A stretch of 64,000 bases of DNA from Actinomadura sp. DC4 (GCF_030406325.1 NZ_JAUEQY010000013.1:1-64000); one strand, 5' to 3'; numbered from the stretch's first letter, positions 44,205 to 54,140 are shown. The notes: generated from the letters alone by a model not told the origin. Numbers and translations are program-made.

Positions 44205-45245
44205 GTGAGCGAACCGATGCACTGGGAGCGGCTCGTGGTGGCCGCCGCCATCGTCGCCGGCGCGCTGATGACGGGCCTGCTCCTGCGGGCGATGCTGAGC
44301 TGGCTGACCCGCCGGGCCGGGCGTACCCGCTGGGCCTGGGACGATCTGCTCCTCACGTTGCTACGCGACCTGGCGGTCGTGTCGAGCTCGGCCCTGGGGC
44401 TCTGGGCGGCGGTGCTCATCGTGCCGCTGCGGCCGTCCGTCCGCCAGACCACGGACAGTGTCCTCGTGGCCGTCCTCATCTTGACCATATCGGTGGCCGT
44501 GGCGCGGTTCGCCGCGGGTGCCGTCTCCTCCGTCGTGACCTCGAGGGCGGGCGTCGCGCAGTCGGCGACGATCTTCGTGAACATCGTCCGCGTGGCGGTC
44601 GTCGGGATCGGCATGCTCGTCCTGCTGCAGAGCCTGGGCGTGTCGGTCACGCCGCTGCTGACCGCGCTGGGCGTCGGCGGCCTGGCCGTCGCCCTCGCCC
44701 TGCAGGACACGCTGGCCAACCTGTTCGCCGGGGTGCACATCCTCGTCTCACGGAAGGTGCAGCAGGGCGACTACGTGCGGATCGACAGCGGCCAGGAGGG
44801 CTACATCGTCGACATCAACTGGCGGAACACCACCATCCGCCAGCTCGCCGGCAACCTGGTGATCGTCCCGAACGCCAAGTTCGCCGACGCGATCCTCACC
44901 AACTACCACCGTCCCGAGCAGGACCTGTCGATCCAGATCAAGGTGGGCGTCGGCTACGGGAGCGACCTGGAGTGGGTGGAGAAGGTCACCCTCGACGTGG
45001 CCCACGAGGTGCTGACCGACGTCGACGGCGGCCTCGCCGACCAGGAGCCGTCGGTACGCTTCCAGGCGTTCGGCGAGTCCAGCATCGACTTCGGGGTGAA
45101 CCTGCGCACCCGCGAGTTCACCGACCAGTACGTCGTCGTGCACGAGTTCATCAAGCGCCTGCACCGGCGCTACCAGCTCGAGGGCATCGAGATCCCGTAC
45201 CCGACCCGCGTCCTCAGGCAGGCCGGGCAGCCCGGCTACAACTAG
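44205..45245 (+). CDS. small-conductance mechanosensitive channel (MscS family)
   Basis: 346 residues from the GTG at 44205, which has GGGAGG 7 bases upstream. Three or more transmembrane helices (about 10-30, 57-80, 88-112), the pore-lining TM3 (VTPLLTALGVGGLAVALALQ) and the MscS beta domain with QQGDYVRIDSGQEGYIVDI and VPNAKFADAILTNYHRPEQ, then the alpha/beta C-terminal domain. Opens on membrane tension to release solutes during osmotic downshock. The oxidoreductase gene follows after 19 bases. Confidence 0.92.
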   Translation: MSEPMHWERLVVAAAIVAGALMTGLLLRAMLSWLTRRAGRTRWAWDDLLLTLLRDLAVVSSSALGLWAAVLIVPLRPSVRQTTDSVLVAVLILTISVAVARFAAGAVSSVVTSRAGVAQSATIFVNIVRVAVVGIGMLVLLQSLGVSVTPLLTALGVGGLAVALALQDTLANLFAGVHILVSRKVQQGDYVRIDSGQEGYIVDINWRNTTIRQLAGNLVIVPNAKFADAILTNYHRPEQDLSIQIKVGVGYGSDLEWVEKVTLDVAHEVLTDVDGGLADQEPSVRFQAFGESSIDFGVNLRTREFTDQYVVVHEFIKRLHRRYQLEGIEIPYPTRVLRQAGQPGYN

Positions 45246-45264
45246 CCGGGGCAGATCGGAGCGA

Positions 45265-46209
45265 ATGATGAAGGCAGCCCGTTTCAGCCGGTTCGGCGGC
45301 CCGGAGGTCCTCGAGATCGTGGAGCTCCCCGATCCGCATCCGGGTCCCGGCCAGGTCCGGATCGCGGTGCGCGCGGCCGGGGTCAACCCGAGCGACTGGA
45401 AGAAGCGCGCGGGCCTGATGGACGAGGAGCTCCCGCAGACCCTGGGCCACGAGGCGGCGGGCGTCGTCGACGAGGTCGGCGAGGGCGTCACGGACGTGGC
45501 CGTCGGCGACCGCGTGTTCGGGCTCTCCGGCGAGGGCGCGGCCCAGGCCGAGCTGGCGGTGCTGTCCCACTACGCGCCGATCCCGGCCTCGCTCGGCTTC
45601 GCCGGCGCCGCCGCGCTGCCGGCGGCCGTCGAGACGGCCACGCGCGCGCTCGACCAGCTCGGTGCCGGGAGCGCCGGCACGCTGCTCGTCAACGGCGCCT
45701 CCGGAAGCGTCGGCGCCGCCGCGGTCCAGCTCGCCGTGGTGCGCGGTGCCCGCGTGATCGGTACCGCCGGCCCGGCCAACCACGACCTCCTCCGCTCGCT
45801 GGGGGCCGAGCCCGTCACCTACGGCGAGGGCCTCGCCGAGCGGGTACGCGCGCTCGCTCCCGGCGGCGTCGACGCCGCGCTCGACGTCGCCGGGAGCGGC
45901 GTCCTGCCCGAACTCGTCGAGCTCGCGGGCGGCCCCGAGCACGTCGTGACGATCGCCGACTTCGCCGGCGCGCGGGAGCACGGGGTGCGGTTCAGCAGCG
46001 GCGACGCCGGCCGCGCGGTCCACGCGCTCGCCGGGATCGGCGAGCTGGTCGAGTCCGGGCTCTTCTCGCTCCCCGTCGCCCGGACCTTCCCGCTCACCGA
46101 GATCGCCGAGGCGCACCGCGCCGGAGAGAAAGGCCGCACGCGCGGGAAGCTCGTGCTGGTCGCCGGCTCCCCGGACCGCCAGGGCCCGTCTCGAAGTCCC
46201 CGTCCGTAG
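45265..46209 (+). CDS. NADP-dependent zinc-less MDR oxidoreductase (quinone oxidoreductase-like)
   Basis: 314 residues. N-terminal GroES-like domain (MKAARFSRFGGPEVLEIVELPDPHPGPGQ...; LGHEAAGVVDEVGEGV) and Rossmann domain with GTLLVNGASGSVGAAAVQLA. It lacks the structural-zinc cysteines, as in quinone oxidoreductases of the QOR type. ATG at 45265 or 45268. Probably co-transcribed with mscS; natural substrate unknown. Confidence 0.9.
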   Translation: MMKAARFSRFGGPEVLEIVELPDPHPGPGQVRIAVRAAGVNPSDWKKRAGLMDEELPQTLGHEAAGVVDEVGEGVTDVAVGDRVFGLSGEGAAQAELAVLSHYAPIPASLGFAGAAALPAAVETATRALDQLGAGSAGTLLVNGASGSVGAAAVQLAVVRGARVIGTAGPANHDLLRSLGAEPVTYGEGLAERVRALAPGGVDAALDVAGSGVLPELVELAGGPEHVVTIADFAGAREHGVRFSSGDAGRAVHALAGIGELVESGLFSLPVARTFPLTEIAEAHRAGEKGRTRGKLVLVAGSPDRQGPSRSPRP

Positions 46210-46260
46210 CGAGCGGAGACCTCGGGTGTCGACAACGTCCGGCAGTTCTCTACCTAGGGG

Positions 46261-47373
46261 CTAGGCCAGACCGGCCGCCTTGGCGACGCGGCTCTCGGCG
46301 TCCGACGGGGCGTTCTCCGGGAAGTGGCACGCCACCTGGTGACCCGGGGCCAGCTCGACCATCGGCGGCTCGACCTGCCCGCACACCTCCTGCGCCTTCC
46401 AGCAGCGCGTGTGGAACCGGCAGGCCGGCGGCGGGTTCAGCGGGCTCGGCACGTCGCCCTGCAGCCGGATCCGCTCGCGCTTGGAGCGTGCGGACGGGTC
46501 CGGCACCGGCACGGCCGACATCAGCGCCACCGTGTACGGGTGCATCGGGGTCTGGTAGAGGTCCTTGTTGTCGGCCAGCTCCACCATCTTGCCCAGGTAC
46601 ATCACGCCGACCCGGTCGGAGATGTGCCGTACGACCGACAGGTCGTGGGCGATCACGACGTAGGTCAGGTCGAACTCATCCTGCAGGTCCTCCAGGAGGT
46701 TCACGACCTGCGCCTGGATGGACACGTCGAGGGCCGAGACCGGCTCGTCGGCGACGATGAGCTTGGGCCGCAACGCGAGCGTACGGGCGATGCCGATGCG
46801 CTGCCGCTGCCCGCCGGAGAACTCATGCGGGTAGCGGTTGTAGTGCTCGGGGTTGAGGCCGACGACGTCGAGGAGGTCCTGGACCGCCTTCTTGACGCCG
46901 GCCTCGGTCTTCACGTTCTGGAGCCGGTACGGCGCGCCGACGATCGAGCCGACCGTCTTGCGCGGGTTCAGCGACGAGTACGGGTCCTGGAAGATCATCT
47001 GGATGTCGCGGCGCAGCGGTCGCATCGTCCCCTGGGAGACGTGCGTGATGTCATGGCCCTCGAACACGATGCGGCCGTCGGTCGGCTCCAGCAGCCGGGT
47101 GATCATCCGGCCGGTGGTGGTCTTGCCGCAGCCGGACTCCCCCACCAGGCCGAGCGTCTGCCCGGTGCGCACGCTGAAGTCGACGCCGTCGACGGCCTTG
47201 ACCGCACCCACCTGGCGCTTGATGATCGCCCCGCGGGTCACCGGGAAGTGCTTGCGCAGCCCGCTGACCTCCAGCAGGACCTCGCCCTGCGGAGCGGGCG
47301 GCTCTTCCACCGCCGTGGTCTCCGGTGTCGTCACAGTGTCTCCAGCCTCAACGGCGTCGGTCTCCTCGTTCAC
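46261..47373 (-). CDS. dppF: dipeptide/oligopeptide ABC transporter ATP-binding protein DppF
   Basis: 370 residues. Walker [10 protein letters not shown], signature FSGGQRQRI, Walker [12 protein letters not shown], and the C-terminal oligopeptide-transporter extension with the CRFHTRC cysteine motif. The acidic 30-residue N-terminal extension is not conserved. Last gene of the operon; its GTG overlaps the dppD stop by four bases. Heterodimer partner of DppD in peptide uptake. Confidence 0.93.
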   Translation of the reverse strand: MNEETDAVEAGDTVTTPETTAVEEPPAPQGEVLLEVSGLRKHFPVTRGAIIKRQVGAVKAVDGVDFSVRTGQTLGLVGESGCGKTTTGRMITRLLEPTDGRIVFEGHDITHVSQGTMRPLRRDIQMIFQDPYSSLNPRKTVGSIVGAPYRLQNVKTEAGVKKAVQDLLDVVGLNPEHYNRYPHEFSGGQRQRIGIARTLALRPKLIVADEPVSALDVSIQAQVVNLLEDLQDEFDLTYVVIAHDLSVVRHISDRVGVMYLGKMVELADNKDLYQTPMHPYTVALMSAVPVPDPSARSKRERIRLQGDVPSPLNPPPACRFHTRCWKAQEVCGQVEPPMVELAPGHQVACHFPENAPSDAESRVAKAAGLA

Positions 47374-48431
47374 AGCTTCGGCCGTACCTCTTCGTTCCAG
47401 AGACGCTGCCGGTCCTCACGGTCCAGGTGGCAGGCCACCCGGTGGCCGGGGGCGATCTCGCGCAGCTCCGGCCGCTCGGTCTCGCTACGGCCGTCGTTCA
47501 GCTCGGCGAACGTGCAGCGCGGGCTGAACGCGCAGCCCTGCGGCACGTTGATGAGGCTCGGCGGGCTGCCCTTGATCGGCAGCAGCCGCTCGGTGCGGTC
47601 ACGGTCCAGGCGGGGCATCGAGCCGAGGAGCCCCCAGGTGTAGGGGTGCTCGGGCGCGTGGAAGATGTCCTCGACGTCGCCGTACTCCACGCACCGGCCG
47701 CCGTACATCACGAGGATGTCATCGGACAGCTCCGCCACCACGCCGAGGTCGTGGGTGATGATGATGACCGCGGAGTTGAACTCCTTCTGCAGGTCGCGGA
47801 TCAGGTCCAGGATCTGCGCCTGCACGGTCACGTCGAGCGCGGTCGTCGGCTCGTCGGCGATCAGCAGCTCGGGGTCGCACGACAGCGCCATCGCGATCAT
47901 CGCGCGCTGCCGCATGCCGCCGGAGAACTGGTGCGGGTAGTCGTCCACGCGCCGGTCCGGCTGCGGGATGCCGACCCGGTCGAGCATCTCGATGGCGTGC
48001 TTGCGCGCGACCTGCTTGGAGACCTCGTTGTGGATGCGGTACGCCTCGATGATCTGCGCGCCGATCGTGTAGAACGGGTGCATCGACGACAGTGGGTCCT
48101 GGAAGATCATCGACATCTTCCGGCCGCGCATCCGCCGCACCTGGTCCGGCGACGAGCCGACGATCTCCTGACCGTCCAGCCAGATCTCGCCGGAGACGTT
48201 CGCGTTCTTGCGGTTGTGCAGGCCCAGCAGGCCCAGGCTGGTGACGCTCTTGCCCGAGCCGGACTCGCCCACGATGCCGAGCGTACGGCCGCGTTCGAGA
48301 CCGAAGGACAGCCCGTCGACCGACTTCACCAGGCCGTCGTCGGTCGGGAAGTGAATCTGCAGGTCACGGACCTCCAGGAACGCCCTCGGCGCCTGGACCG
48401 CGATCGGCTCCTGACTCTCCTTTTCGGTCAT
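47370..48431 (-). CDS. dppD: dipeptide/oligopeptide ABC transporter ATP-binding protein DppD
   Basis: 353 residues. Walker [10 protein letters not shown], signature FSGGMRQRA, Walker [12 protein letters not shown], and the C-terminal GCAFSPRC element of peptide-type ATPases, which in relatives contributes to an Fe-S or zinc site. ATG overlaps the dppB stop (ATGA) and the stop overlaps the dppF start (GTGA), giving a fully coupled trio. Confidence 0.93.
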   Translation of the reverse strand: MTEKESQEPIAVQAPRAFLEVRDLQIHFPTDDGLVKSVDGLSFGLERGRTLGIVGESGSGKSVTSLGLLGLHNRKNANVSGEIWLDGQEIVGSSPDQVRRMRGRKMSMIFQDPLSSMHPFYTIGAQIIEAYRIHNEVSKQVARKHAIEMLDRVGIPQPDRRVDDYPHQFSGGMRQRAMIAMALSCDPELLIADEPTTALDVTVQAQILDLIRDLQKEFNSAVIIITHDLGVVAELSDDILVMYGGRCVEYGDVEDIFHAPEHPYTWGLLGSMPRLDRDRTERLLPIKGSPPSLINVPQGCAFSPRCTFAELNDGRSETERPELREIAPGHRVACHLDREDRQRLWNEEVRPKL

Positions 48432-49441
48432 GAGAGCCTCACCCTCGGGTCGATCACCGCGTACAGGACGTCCACGACGAGGTTGGCCAGCACGATGAAG
48501 AAGGCTCCGATCATCACGACGCCGAGCACCCGTGGCAGGTCGTTGTTGTTGATCGAGTCGATGGCGAACTTGCCGAGCCCGGGCAGGGAGAACGTCCCCT
48601 CGGTCAGGACCGCGCCGCCGAGCAACGTGCCCAGGTCGATACCGAAGATCGTCAGCACCGGCGTGAGGGTGGCGCGCAGCGCGTGGCGGACGATCACCGT
48701 CCGTTCGGGCAGGCCCTTGGCCCGCGCCGTTCGGATGTAGTCCTCACCCATGGTCTCCAGCATCCCGGCACGGGTGAGGCGCGCGTACAGCGCGGCCTGC
48801 AGGAACGCCAGGGTGATCCAGGGCAGGACGAGGTTGGAGGCCCACGTGAGGGGGTTCTGGGTCAGCCCGACGTACGTCCCGGCGCCGGGGAACCACTGCA
48901 GGTTGTCCCGGAAGATCGCCAGGGACAGCAGTCCGGTGAAGAAGATCGGCAGGGACACGCCCGCCAGTGCGATGCCCATCGACGCGCGGTCGACCGCGCT
49001 GCCCCGCTTGAGCGCGGAGATGACGCCGGTCGTGACGCCGAACACCAGCCAGATGACGGCCGCACCGCCGGCGAGCGACAGGGTCACCGGCATCCGGTCG
49101 AGCAGGTCCGGCCACACCGGGGTCTGGTTGACGAAGGAGTAGCCGAAGCACGGCGGCCCGCAGTACACCTTCGACGGGCCGAAGTTGTAGTGCGCCCCGA
49201 CGACGATGCCCTTCACGAAGTTCCAGTACTGGATGACCAGCGGGCGGTTCAGGCCCAGCCGGACCTCGACCTCGTGGATCGCCTGGGGGCCGGCGGTCTT
49301 ACCGACGTACCGGGAGGCCAGGTCGGCGCTGCTGGCGCCGGTCAGCCTCGGGACGAGGAAGAAGATCGCGAAGGTCACCATGCTCACGATGATGAGCAGG
49401 GCGATTGCGGCGAGCAGTCGCCGGATTAGGAAGTTGACCAC
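48428..49441 (-). CDS. dppB: dipeptide ABC transporter permease DppB
   Basis: 337 residues, six predicted transmembrane helices. Starts FLIRRLLAAIALLIIVSMVTF; the binding-protein-dependent transport EAA loop is EDYIRTARAKGLPERTVIVRHALR. A longer external loop (residues 75-115, VYCGPPCFGYSF) carries two cysteines. It is separated from the upstream SBP gene by 88 bases holding a hairpin, unlike the overlapping downstream junctions. Confidence 0.92.
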   Translation of the reverse strand: MVNFLIRRLLAAIALLIIVSMVTFAIFFLVPRLTGASSADLASRYVGKTAGPQAIHEVEVRLGLNRPLVIQYWNFVKGIVVGAHYNFGPSKVYCGPPCFGYSFVNQTPVWPDLLDRMPVTLSLAGGAAVIWLVFGVTTGVISALKRGSAVDRASMGIALAGVSLPIFFTGLLSLAIFRDNLQWFPGAGTYVGLTQNPLTWASNLVLPWITLAFLQAALYARLTRAGMLETMGEDYIRTARAKGLPERTVIVRHALRATLTPVLTIFGIDLGTLLGGAVLTEGTFSLPGLGKFAIDSINNNDLPRVLGVVMIGAFFIVLANLVVDVLYAVIDPRVRLS

Positions 49442-49453
49442 AGTGCCTGGCTG

Positions 49454-49497
49454 CGGTGGACGGCGGGCTCACTGTGTCTCCGCCGCGCCGTCCACCG
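49454..49497 (-). promoter_or_regulatory. intra-operon hairpin between the SBP gene and dppB
   Basis: Perfect 12-bp arms CGGTGGACGGCG and CGCCGTCCACCG around a 20-base loop. Position downstream of the SBP gene and upstream of the permease gene suggests an mRNA-stabilising or partial termination element that keeps the binding protein more abundant than the membrane parts, as is known for other ABC importers. Confidence 0.55.
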
Positions 49498-49529
49498 ATG
49501 CCTTCACCTGCCTTCTATGGGACGAGGGG

Positions 49530-51278
49530 CTACTTCACGCCGAGCTGGGCGTAGTCGTAGTAGCCGTTGAGGCCCTGGCTGACGTAGGCGTTCTTGACGT
49601 TCGGCGGCCGGTAGAGCAGCTGCTTGACGTCCAGGAACGGCACCATGTACGCGTCGTCCATGACCTTGGCGTCGACCTGTGCCCAGATCGCGCCGCGGGC
49701 CGTGTCGTCCGCGGTCGTGGTCGCCTTGTCGATCATCGCGTCGACGTCCTTGTCGGTCACACCGAGGTTGGTGTTACCGGCGTCGCGGATGACGCGGCTG
49801 TCGACGATCTGGGACAGGTAGCCGAAGCCCTCGGTCCAGTCCGCGCCCCACGACATGCTGAGCAGGCCGAGGCCGTTCTTCTTCACGTAGGCCGGGTTAC
49901 CGGCGTACAGCTTGAAGTAGTCGCCCTGGGGGTACTTCTTGATCTCGGTCTTGATGCCGACCTTCTGCAGGCCCTGCTGCATCGCGAGCGCGGCGTTGAT
50001 CTCCTTGGGCCGCTCGGTCCGCGCCGAGATGACGGTGCTGAAGCCGTTCGGCTTGCCGCACTGCTGCAGCTCGGACTTGGCCTTGGCGACGTCGCCGTGG
50101 TTGCCCGGGCCCGAGGGGTACGGGTTGATGTCCTGGTTGCCGGGGATGAGCGGCATCATCAGGTGCGTCGCGACGTCACCGCCGGACAGCGGGCCGCCCC
50201 ACGCGGTCTGCATCGCGGCCTTGTCGGTCGCGTACTCCACCGCGCGGCGGCAGTGGATGTTGTCGAACGGCGGCACCGACGAGGAGATCGAGATGTAGTT
50301 CAGCCGTGCCGTCGGCGAGGAGTCCGCGTTCTTCTTCAGGTTCGGGTTCGACTGGATCTTGGCCGCGGCGGCGGCCTGCACGCCGGTGCCCGCCACGTCC
50401 ATGTCCATCGACCCGGCCATCAGGCGGTTGTCCAGGTCGTCGGCGTTGATGCCGATCTGCACCTGGATCCGGTCCGGCAGCTGCTTGCGATTCGGGTCGG
50501 TCGAGGGGTCCCAGTTGGTGTTGCGGACCAGGTTCAGCGACTTGCCCGGCGTGTAGTTCTCGAACTTGTACGGGCCGGTGGAGACCACGTGCATCTTGTA
50601 GTTCGCACCCGTGTCCTTCGCCTGCGGCACCGGGATGGTGGCCGGCAGCATGGCGAAGTAGTCGAAGCCGGAGAACGGCTTCTTCAGGTGGAAGATGATC
50701 GTGTTGTCATCCGGCGTCTCGACGGCCTTCAGACCCAGCTTGCCCGGGGTCTTGTCCTTGTAGGGCGAGGTGTAGCCCTTGGTGTCGAGGAAGTCGTTGA
50801 AGTACGTCGGCCCGTTCGGGAAGGTGTTCTTGTCCAGTGTCCGCTCGACGTCGTACTTCACGTCCTGGGCCCGGACCGGCGTGCCGTCCTCGTACTTGAT
50901 GCCGGGCTTGAGCTTGTAGGTCCAGGTCTTGAAGTCGGCGCTGTGCTCGCCGAGGTTCTGCGCCAGGTCGGGGACCAGCTGCAGGCCGTCCTTGCCGGGT
51001 CCGGGCTTGAACATCGTCAGCGCCCGGCCGTACAGGTGGATGAAGTCCCACGAGTAGCCGTAGTACGTGTCGGCCGGGTCGACGTTGTCCCAGTCGCCCG
51101 CGTTGCCGATGCGGAGCGTTCCGCCGGTCTTCGTCGACGGGTTGACCGTGCTGGTCAGGCCCGCGTTGAAAGTGCCGTTCCCGCTGCTACTGCTGCCGGA
51201 ATCGCCGGTGCCTCCGCACGCGGCGAGGGCGAGGGCCAGTGCTGCGCCCACCGCCACCAGAGGGGTCTTTCTCCTCAT
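49530..51278 (-). CDS. dppA: dipeptide ABC transporter substrate-binding lipoprotein DppA
   Basis: 582 residues. Signal peptide with lipobox ALALAACGGTG (Cys20), then a serine/glycine linker. Family 5 SBP motifs: GGTLRIGNAGDWDNVDPA, WTYKLKPGIKYEDGTPVRAQDVKYDV, FHLKKPFSGFDYF, HVVSTGPYKFENY and LVRNTNWDPSTDP. Captures peptides outside the membrane for DppBC. Placed between dppC and dppB, an unusual internal position for the binding-protein gene. Confidence 0.93.
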   Translation of the reverse strand: MRRKTPLVAVGAALALALAACGGTGDSGSSSSGNGTFNAGLTSTVNPSTKTGGTLRIGNAGDWDNVDPADTYYGYSWDFIHLYGRALTMFKPGPGKDGLQLVPDLAQNLGEHSADFKTWTYKLKPGIKYEDGTPVRAQDVKYDVERTLDKNTFPNGPTYFNDFLDTKGYTSPYKDKTPGKLGLKAVETPDDNTIIFHLKKPFSGFDYFAMLPATIPVPQAKDTGANYKMHVVSTGPYKFENYTPGKSLNLVRNTNWDPSTDPNRKQLPDRIQVQIGINADDLDNRLMAGSMDMDVAGTGVQAAAAAKIQSNPNLKKNADSSPTARLNYISISSSVPPFDNIHCRRAVEYATDKAAMQTAWGGPLSGGDVATHLMMPLIPGNQDINPYPSGPGNHGDVAKAKSELQQCGKPNGFSTVISARTERPKEINAALAMQQGLQKVGIKTEIKKYPQGDYFKLYAGNPAYVKKNGLGLLSMSWGADWTEGFGYLSQIVDSRVIRDAGNTNLGVTDKDVDAMIDKATTTADDTARGAIWAQVDAKVMDDAYMVPFLDVKQLLYRPPNVKNAYVSQGLNGYYDYAQLGVK

Positions 51279-51332
51279 TTGGTCGCATTCCTCCTTTAGG
51301 AACGAACTCTGAAAATCGACCGATCAGTGTGA

Positions 51333-52334
51333 TCAGCGGGTACGGGGGTCCAGCGCGTCGCGAAGGCCGTCGCCGAACAGGTTGAAGGCCAGCACGGTCA
51401 CGAAGATCGCCAGACCGGGGACGATCATGAACCAGGGGTCCACGGAGTAGATCGGGACCGCCTGGGCGAGCATGCCGCCCCACGTCGGCGTCGGCTCGTT
51501 GACGCCCACGCCCAGGTAGGAGAGCGCCGCCTCGAACAGGATGTTCGTCGGGATGAGCAGCGTGGAGTACACCAGGATCGGTGCGATGAGGTTCGGGAGC
51601 AGCTCGCGGAAGAGAATGTAGGGCGCCCGCGCGCCCATCGAGCGCGCGGCGTCGACGAACTCGCGCTCGCGCAGCGAGAGCGTCTGTCCCCGGATGATCC
51701 GGCCGATGTAGGCCCAGTTGAAGAATCCGATGATGAAGATCAGCAGCGCGATGCGCAGGCCGTTGCCCTCCAGCCCGAACACCTTGCCCTGCACGACGCC
51801 GGCCAGCGCGATGGCGAACAGCAGGATCGGGAAGGCCAGGAAGATGTCCATGGCCCGGGCGATCACCGTGTCGACCCAGCCGCCGAAGTAGCCGGCGACG
51901 ATCCCGAGGGTGGAACCGATGATCACCGACAGCATGGTCGCGAGGAACGCGATGAGCAGGGAGATCCGGGCCCCGTAGACGATCCGGCTGAAGATGTCGC
52001 GGCCGTTCGTCGGCTCGATGCCCAGGGGGAAGTTCCCGCTGATCCCCGAGTGCCACGGGCCGTGCAGCGGGCGCTGGAGGTTCGGGTCGATCAGGTCCTG
52101 GTGGAACTCGCTCGGCGGGTGGCCGAACCAGGAGCTCAGCAGGGGCGCGAAGATCGCCATCAGGACGAGCAGGAGGACGAGCACCCCGCCCGACATGGCC
52201 ACCTTGTCGCGCCGTAGCCGCATCCAGGCGATCTGACCGAGCGAGCGGCCCTCGACCTTGCCGCCCATCCCCGCGAGGACGGCCTCGGGCTGTGCCTCGA
52301 CGTCGGAGCCAGACACCTCGATCGGTGCGGTCAC
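51333..52334 (-). CDS. dppC: dipeptide ABC transporter permease DppC
   Basis: 333 residues. Cytoplasmic N-terminus, then six helices beginning VAMSGGVLVLLLVLMAIFAPLL; the DppC-typical external loop (HQDLIDPNLQRPLHGPWHS) and EAA loop REFVDAARSMGARAPYILFRELLPN. GTG start, first gene of the operon on the minus strand, so the operator-like palindrome at 52404-52423 lies 70 bases upstream of it. Confidence 0.92.
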   Translation of the reverse strand: MTAPIEVSGSDVEAQPEAVLAGMGGKVEGRSLGQIAWMRLRRDKVAMSGGVLVLLLVLMAIFAPLLSSWFGHPPSEFHQDLIDPNLQRPLHGPWHSGISGNFPLGIEPTNGRDIFSRIVYGARISLLIAFLATMLSVIIGSTLGIVAGYFGGWVDTVIARAMDIFLAFPILLFAIALAGVVQGKVFGLEGNGLRIALLIFIIGFFNWAYIGRIIRGQTLSLREREFVDAARSMGARAPYILFRELLPNLIAPILVYSTLLIPTNILFEAALSYLGVGVNEPTPTWGGMLAQAVPIYSVDPWFMIVPGLAIFVTVLAFNLFGDGLRDALDPRTR

Positions 52335-52403
52335 TACGGATACCTCCCACGCTCGGCGGCCTTGCCGTCACGGACCGACCGGCCGCTCCACATGCGAAAC
52401 CGG

Positions 52404-52423
52404 GCATATGGGGAGCCATATGC
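52404..52423. promoter_or_regulatory. candidate operator of the dpp operon
   Basis: GCATATGGGGAGCCATATGC is a perfect inverted repeat, 8-bp arms GCATATGG/CCATATGC with a 4-base centre, AT-rich compared with surroundings. It is the clearest palindrome in the 265-base gap upstream of dppC, the rest of which shows no gene. Regulator unknown. Confidence 0.5.
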
Positions 52424-52599
52424 GTCCATTGGAGAGGGAACCTACCTCTCCCGGGACGACTCTCATGCCCGGGAGCAGGTCGGCGCTAGTACCCGTGTCT
52501 CGATTGTGATCTCGTCGTCATCAAGGGCGTATGGGGTGTTACACGATCGTGAGCAAATGCGCTTCCGACGTCACACCAGTCACATATCGGCGCAGGTCA

Positions 52600-53016
52600 T
52601 CAACTGATGCCGCGGTTCTTCAAGATCTGCTCGATCTCGGCCAGGTCGGGGTCCGCCGAAGGCTGCCGCTTCTCGATCGCGGCCTTGGGCGCGCCGCCGG
52701 AGGGGGCCCGCTGGGCCTTCTTGCGGCCGGAGTCCACCTCGGGGGTCTCGCCGCCCTTGCGGAGCATCACGCCGGAGGTCATGTACAGCACCGCGCCGAG
52801 CCCGAGCACGACCACACCGGCCCACTTGACCGGGCTGAAGACCAGGTCCGAGAGGAACTTCGTCAGGCCGGTCAGGTACGCCCCGAGCGGGACCAGGGAC
52901 CAGGCGGCGCCGCGCAGGCCGGAGGCCGCGCCGCGCCTGCGCAGCGCGGCCCAGCTTGCCGCCAGCCCCAGCACCGTGACGGCCAGGCTGATGGAGAAGA
53001 GAAAGAAGTCGCTCAT
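52600..53016 (-). CDS. small membrane protein, function unknown
   Basis: 138 residues from the ATG at 53016 (MSDFFLFSISLAVTVLGL). Three hydrophobic helices (about 5-23, 40-58, 64-84) followed by a hydrophilic basic C-terminus with the segment PDLAEIEQILKNRGI that ends the protein. Similar streptomycete proteins are sometimes labelled cellulose synthase without evidence. Faces away from the dpp operon promoter. Confidence 0.65.
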   Translation of the reverse strand: MSDFFLFSISLAVTVLGLAASWAALRRRGAASGLRGAAWSLVPLGAYLTGLTKFLSDLVFSPVKWAGVVVLGLGAVLYMTSGVMLRKGGETPEVDSGRKKAQRAPSGGAPKAAIEKRQPSADPDLAEIEQILKNRGIS

Positions 53017-53146
53017 CACGGCACCTCGCTGCGCCGGGCTCCCCGGGCTGTTCACAAGGCCGGGCGGACCCGGCTTTTCGTACGACTGGTCCCCCCATGG
53101 TTACACGTAATGACGCGATCGTTCTCCTTCCGCAGGACGGTCGGGG

Positions 53147-54127
53147 CTACTCCCCCGGCATGAGCCCTCCGGCGAGGGCCCGGCCCAGCGGCGTACGCCG
53201 ATAGCGCACCTCATGGCCGTTCCGCCGCCGGGCGAGGAGCCCGGCGCCCTCCAGCGCGGACAGGTGCGCCGAGACGGTGGAGGGCGCCAGGCCGTGCCGC
53301 GCGGCGAGCGCGGCGGTCGAGGCGGGCTCGGCCAGATCGGTGAGGATCAGCGCCCGGGTGCGCCCGAGCAGGCGCGCCAGCGGCGCCGGCGCCGCCGCGC
53401 GGCCGCCCAGCAGGGCGCCGATGCCCCGGGCCGGGTAGACGAGCGTCGGCCGCCAGGGCGGGTCCACGACCGCGGTCACGCTGGGCCACACGAACGCGCT
53501 GGGCATGAGGATCAGCCCGTCGCCGCCGAGCGGGCGCTCCAGGTCCTCGTGGGCCGGCTCGATGACGACGGCGTCGCCCGCCCAGCGGATCCGCTCGTGC
53601 AGGCCGCCGACGACGTGGCCCAGGCCGTGCGCCGCCAGGATCCGCGAGCGGTACTCGACGTCGGCGTCGATCAGCTCCCGCACGCGCGGCCACCACGGCA
53701 GGACGAGCCGCCGCCAGGCGTCCTCCACGTGGTCCGCGAGGCGGTCGCGCGCCGCCCCCGGGTCCTCGATCATGACGCGGACGACGGCGGACGCCACGCA
53801 GTGGCCGGGGTCCACGCGCCGCAGCTCGGCCGCGACCTGCTCGGGCGGCGTGGCGCGCACGGCGTCGAGCTGGGCCTCGATGGACGGCGCGGCGCCCTCC
53901 GGGGGCTGGCAGAGGAAGTCGGGGTTGTAGCCGCGCGGGCTCTGCACGGCCAGCAGCTCGGCCGCCGGGGGCCGGTCGCGCACCCGCTCCCACCACGGCC
54001 GCAGGTACGGCCGGGAGCGCGGGTCGACGAACGCGCGGACGGCCTGGGCCGTCTCCCAGAGCGGGGAGGTGGCGAACCGGCAGCGCAACAGGTCGCCGCT
54101 GCCCGCCACCAGCCGTGTCACGGCCAT
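53147..54127 (-). CDS. ArsR-type HTH regulator, DUF5937-like
   Basis: 326 residues from the ATG at 54127, with AAGGGGG 6 bases upstream. Long N-terminal region of the DUF5937 type (LLRCRFATSPLWETAQAVRAF..., then LAAHGLGHVVGGLHERIRW) and a C-terminal ArsR winged helix (ALILTDLAEPASTAALAARH, APSTVSAHLSALEGAGLLAR). Divergent from an MFS exporter with an inverted repeat between them; probably represses that gene and itself. Confidence 0.87.
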   Translation of the reverse strand: MAVTRLVAGSGDLLRCRFATSPLWETAQAVRAFVDPRSRPYLRPWWERVRDRPPAAELLAVQSPRGYNPDFLCQPPEGAAPSIEAQLDAVRATPPEQVAAELRRVDPGHCVASAVVRVMIEDPGAARDRLADHVEDAWRRLVLPWWPRVRELIDADVEYRSRILAAHGLGHVVGGLHERIRWAGDAVVIEPAHEDLERPLGGDGLILMPSAFVWPSVTAVVDPPWRPTLVYPARGIGALLGGRAAAPAPLARLLGRTRALILTDLAEPASTAALAARHGLAPSTVSAHLSALEGAGLLARRRNGHEVRYRRTPLGRALAGGLMPGE

Positions 54128-54140
54128 GTGCGCCCCCTTC

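Noticed and set aside
49206-51299. 697-codon open frame opposite dppA
   Set aside because: Antisense shadow with Val/Arg/His-biased composition; dppA has a clear signal peptide and family motifs.
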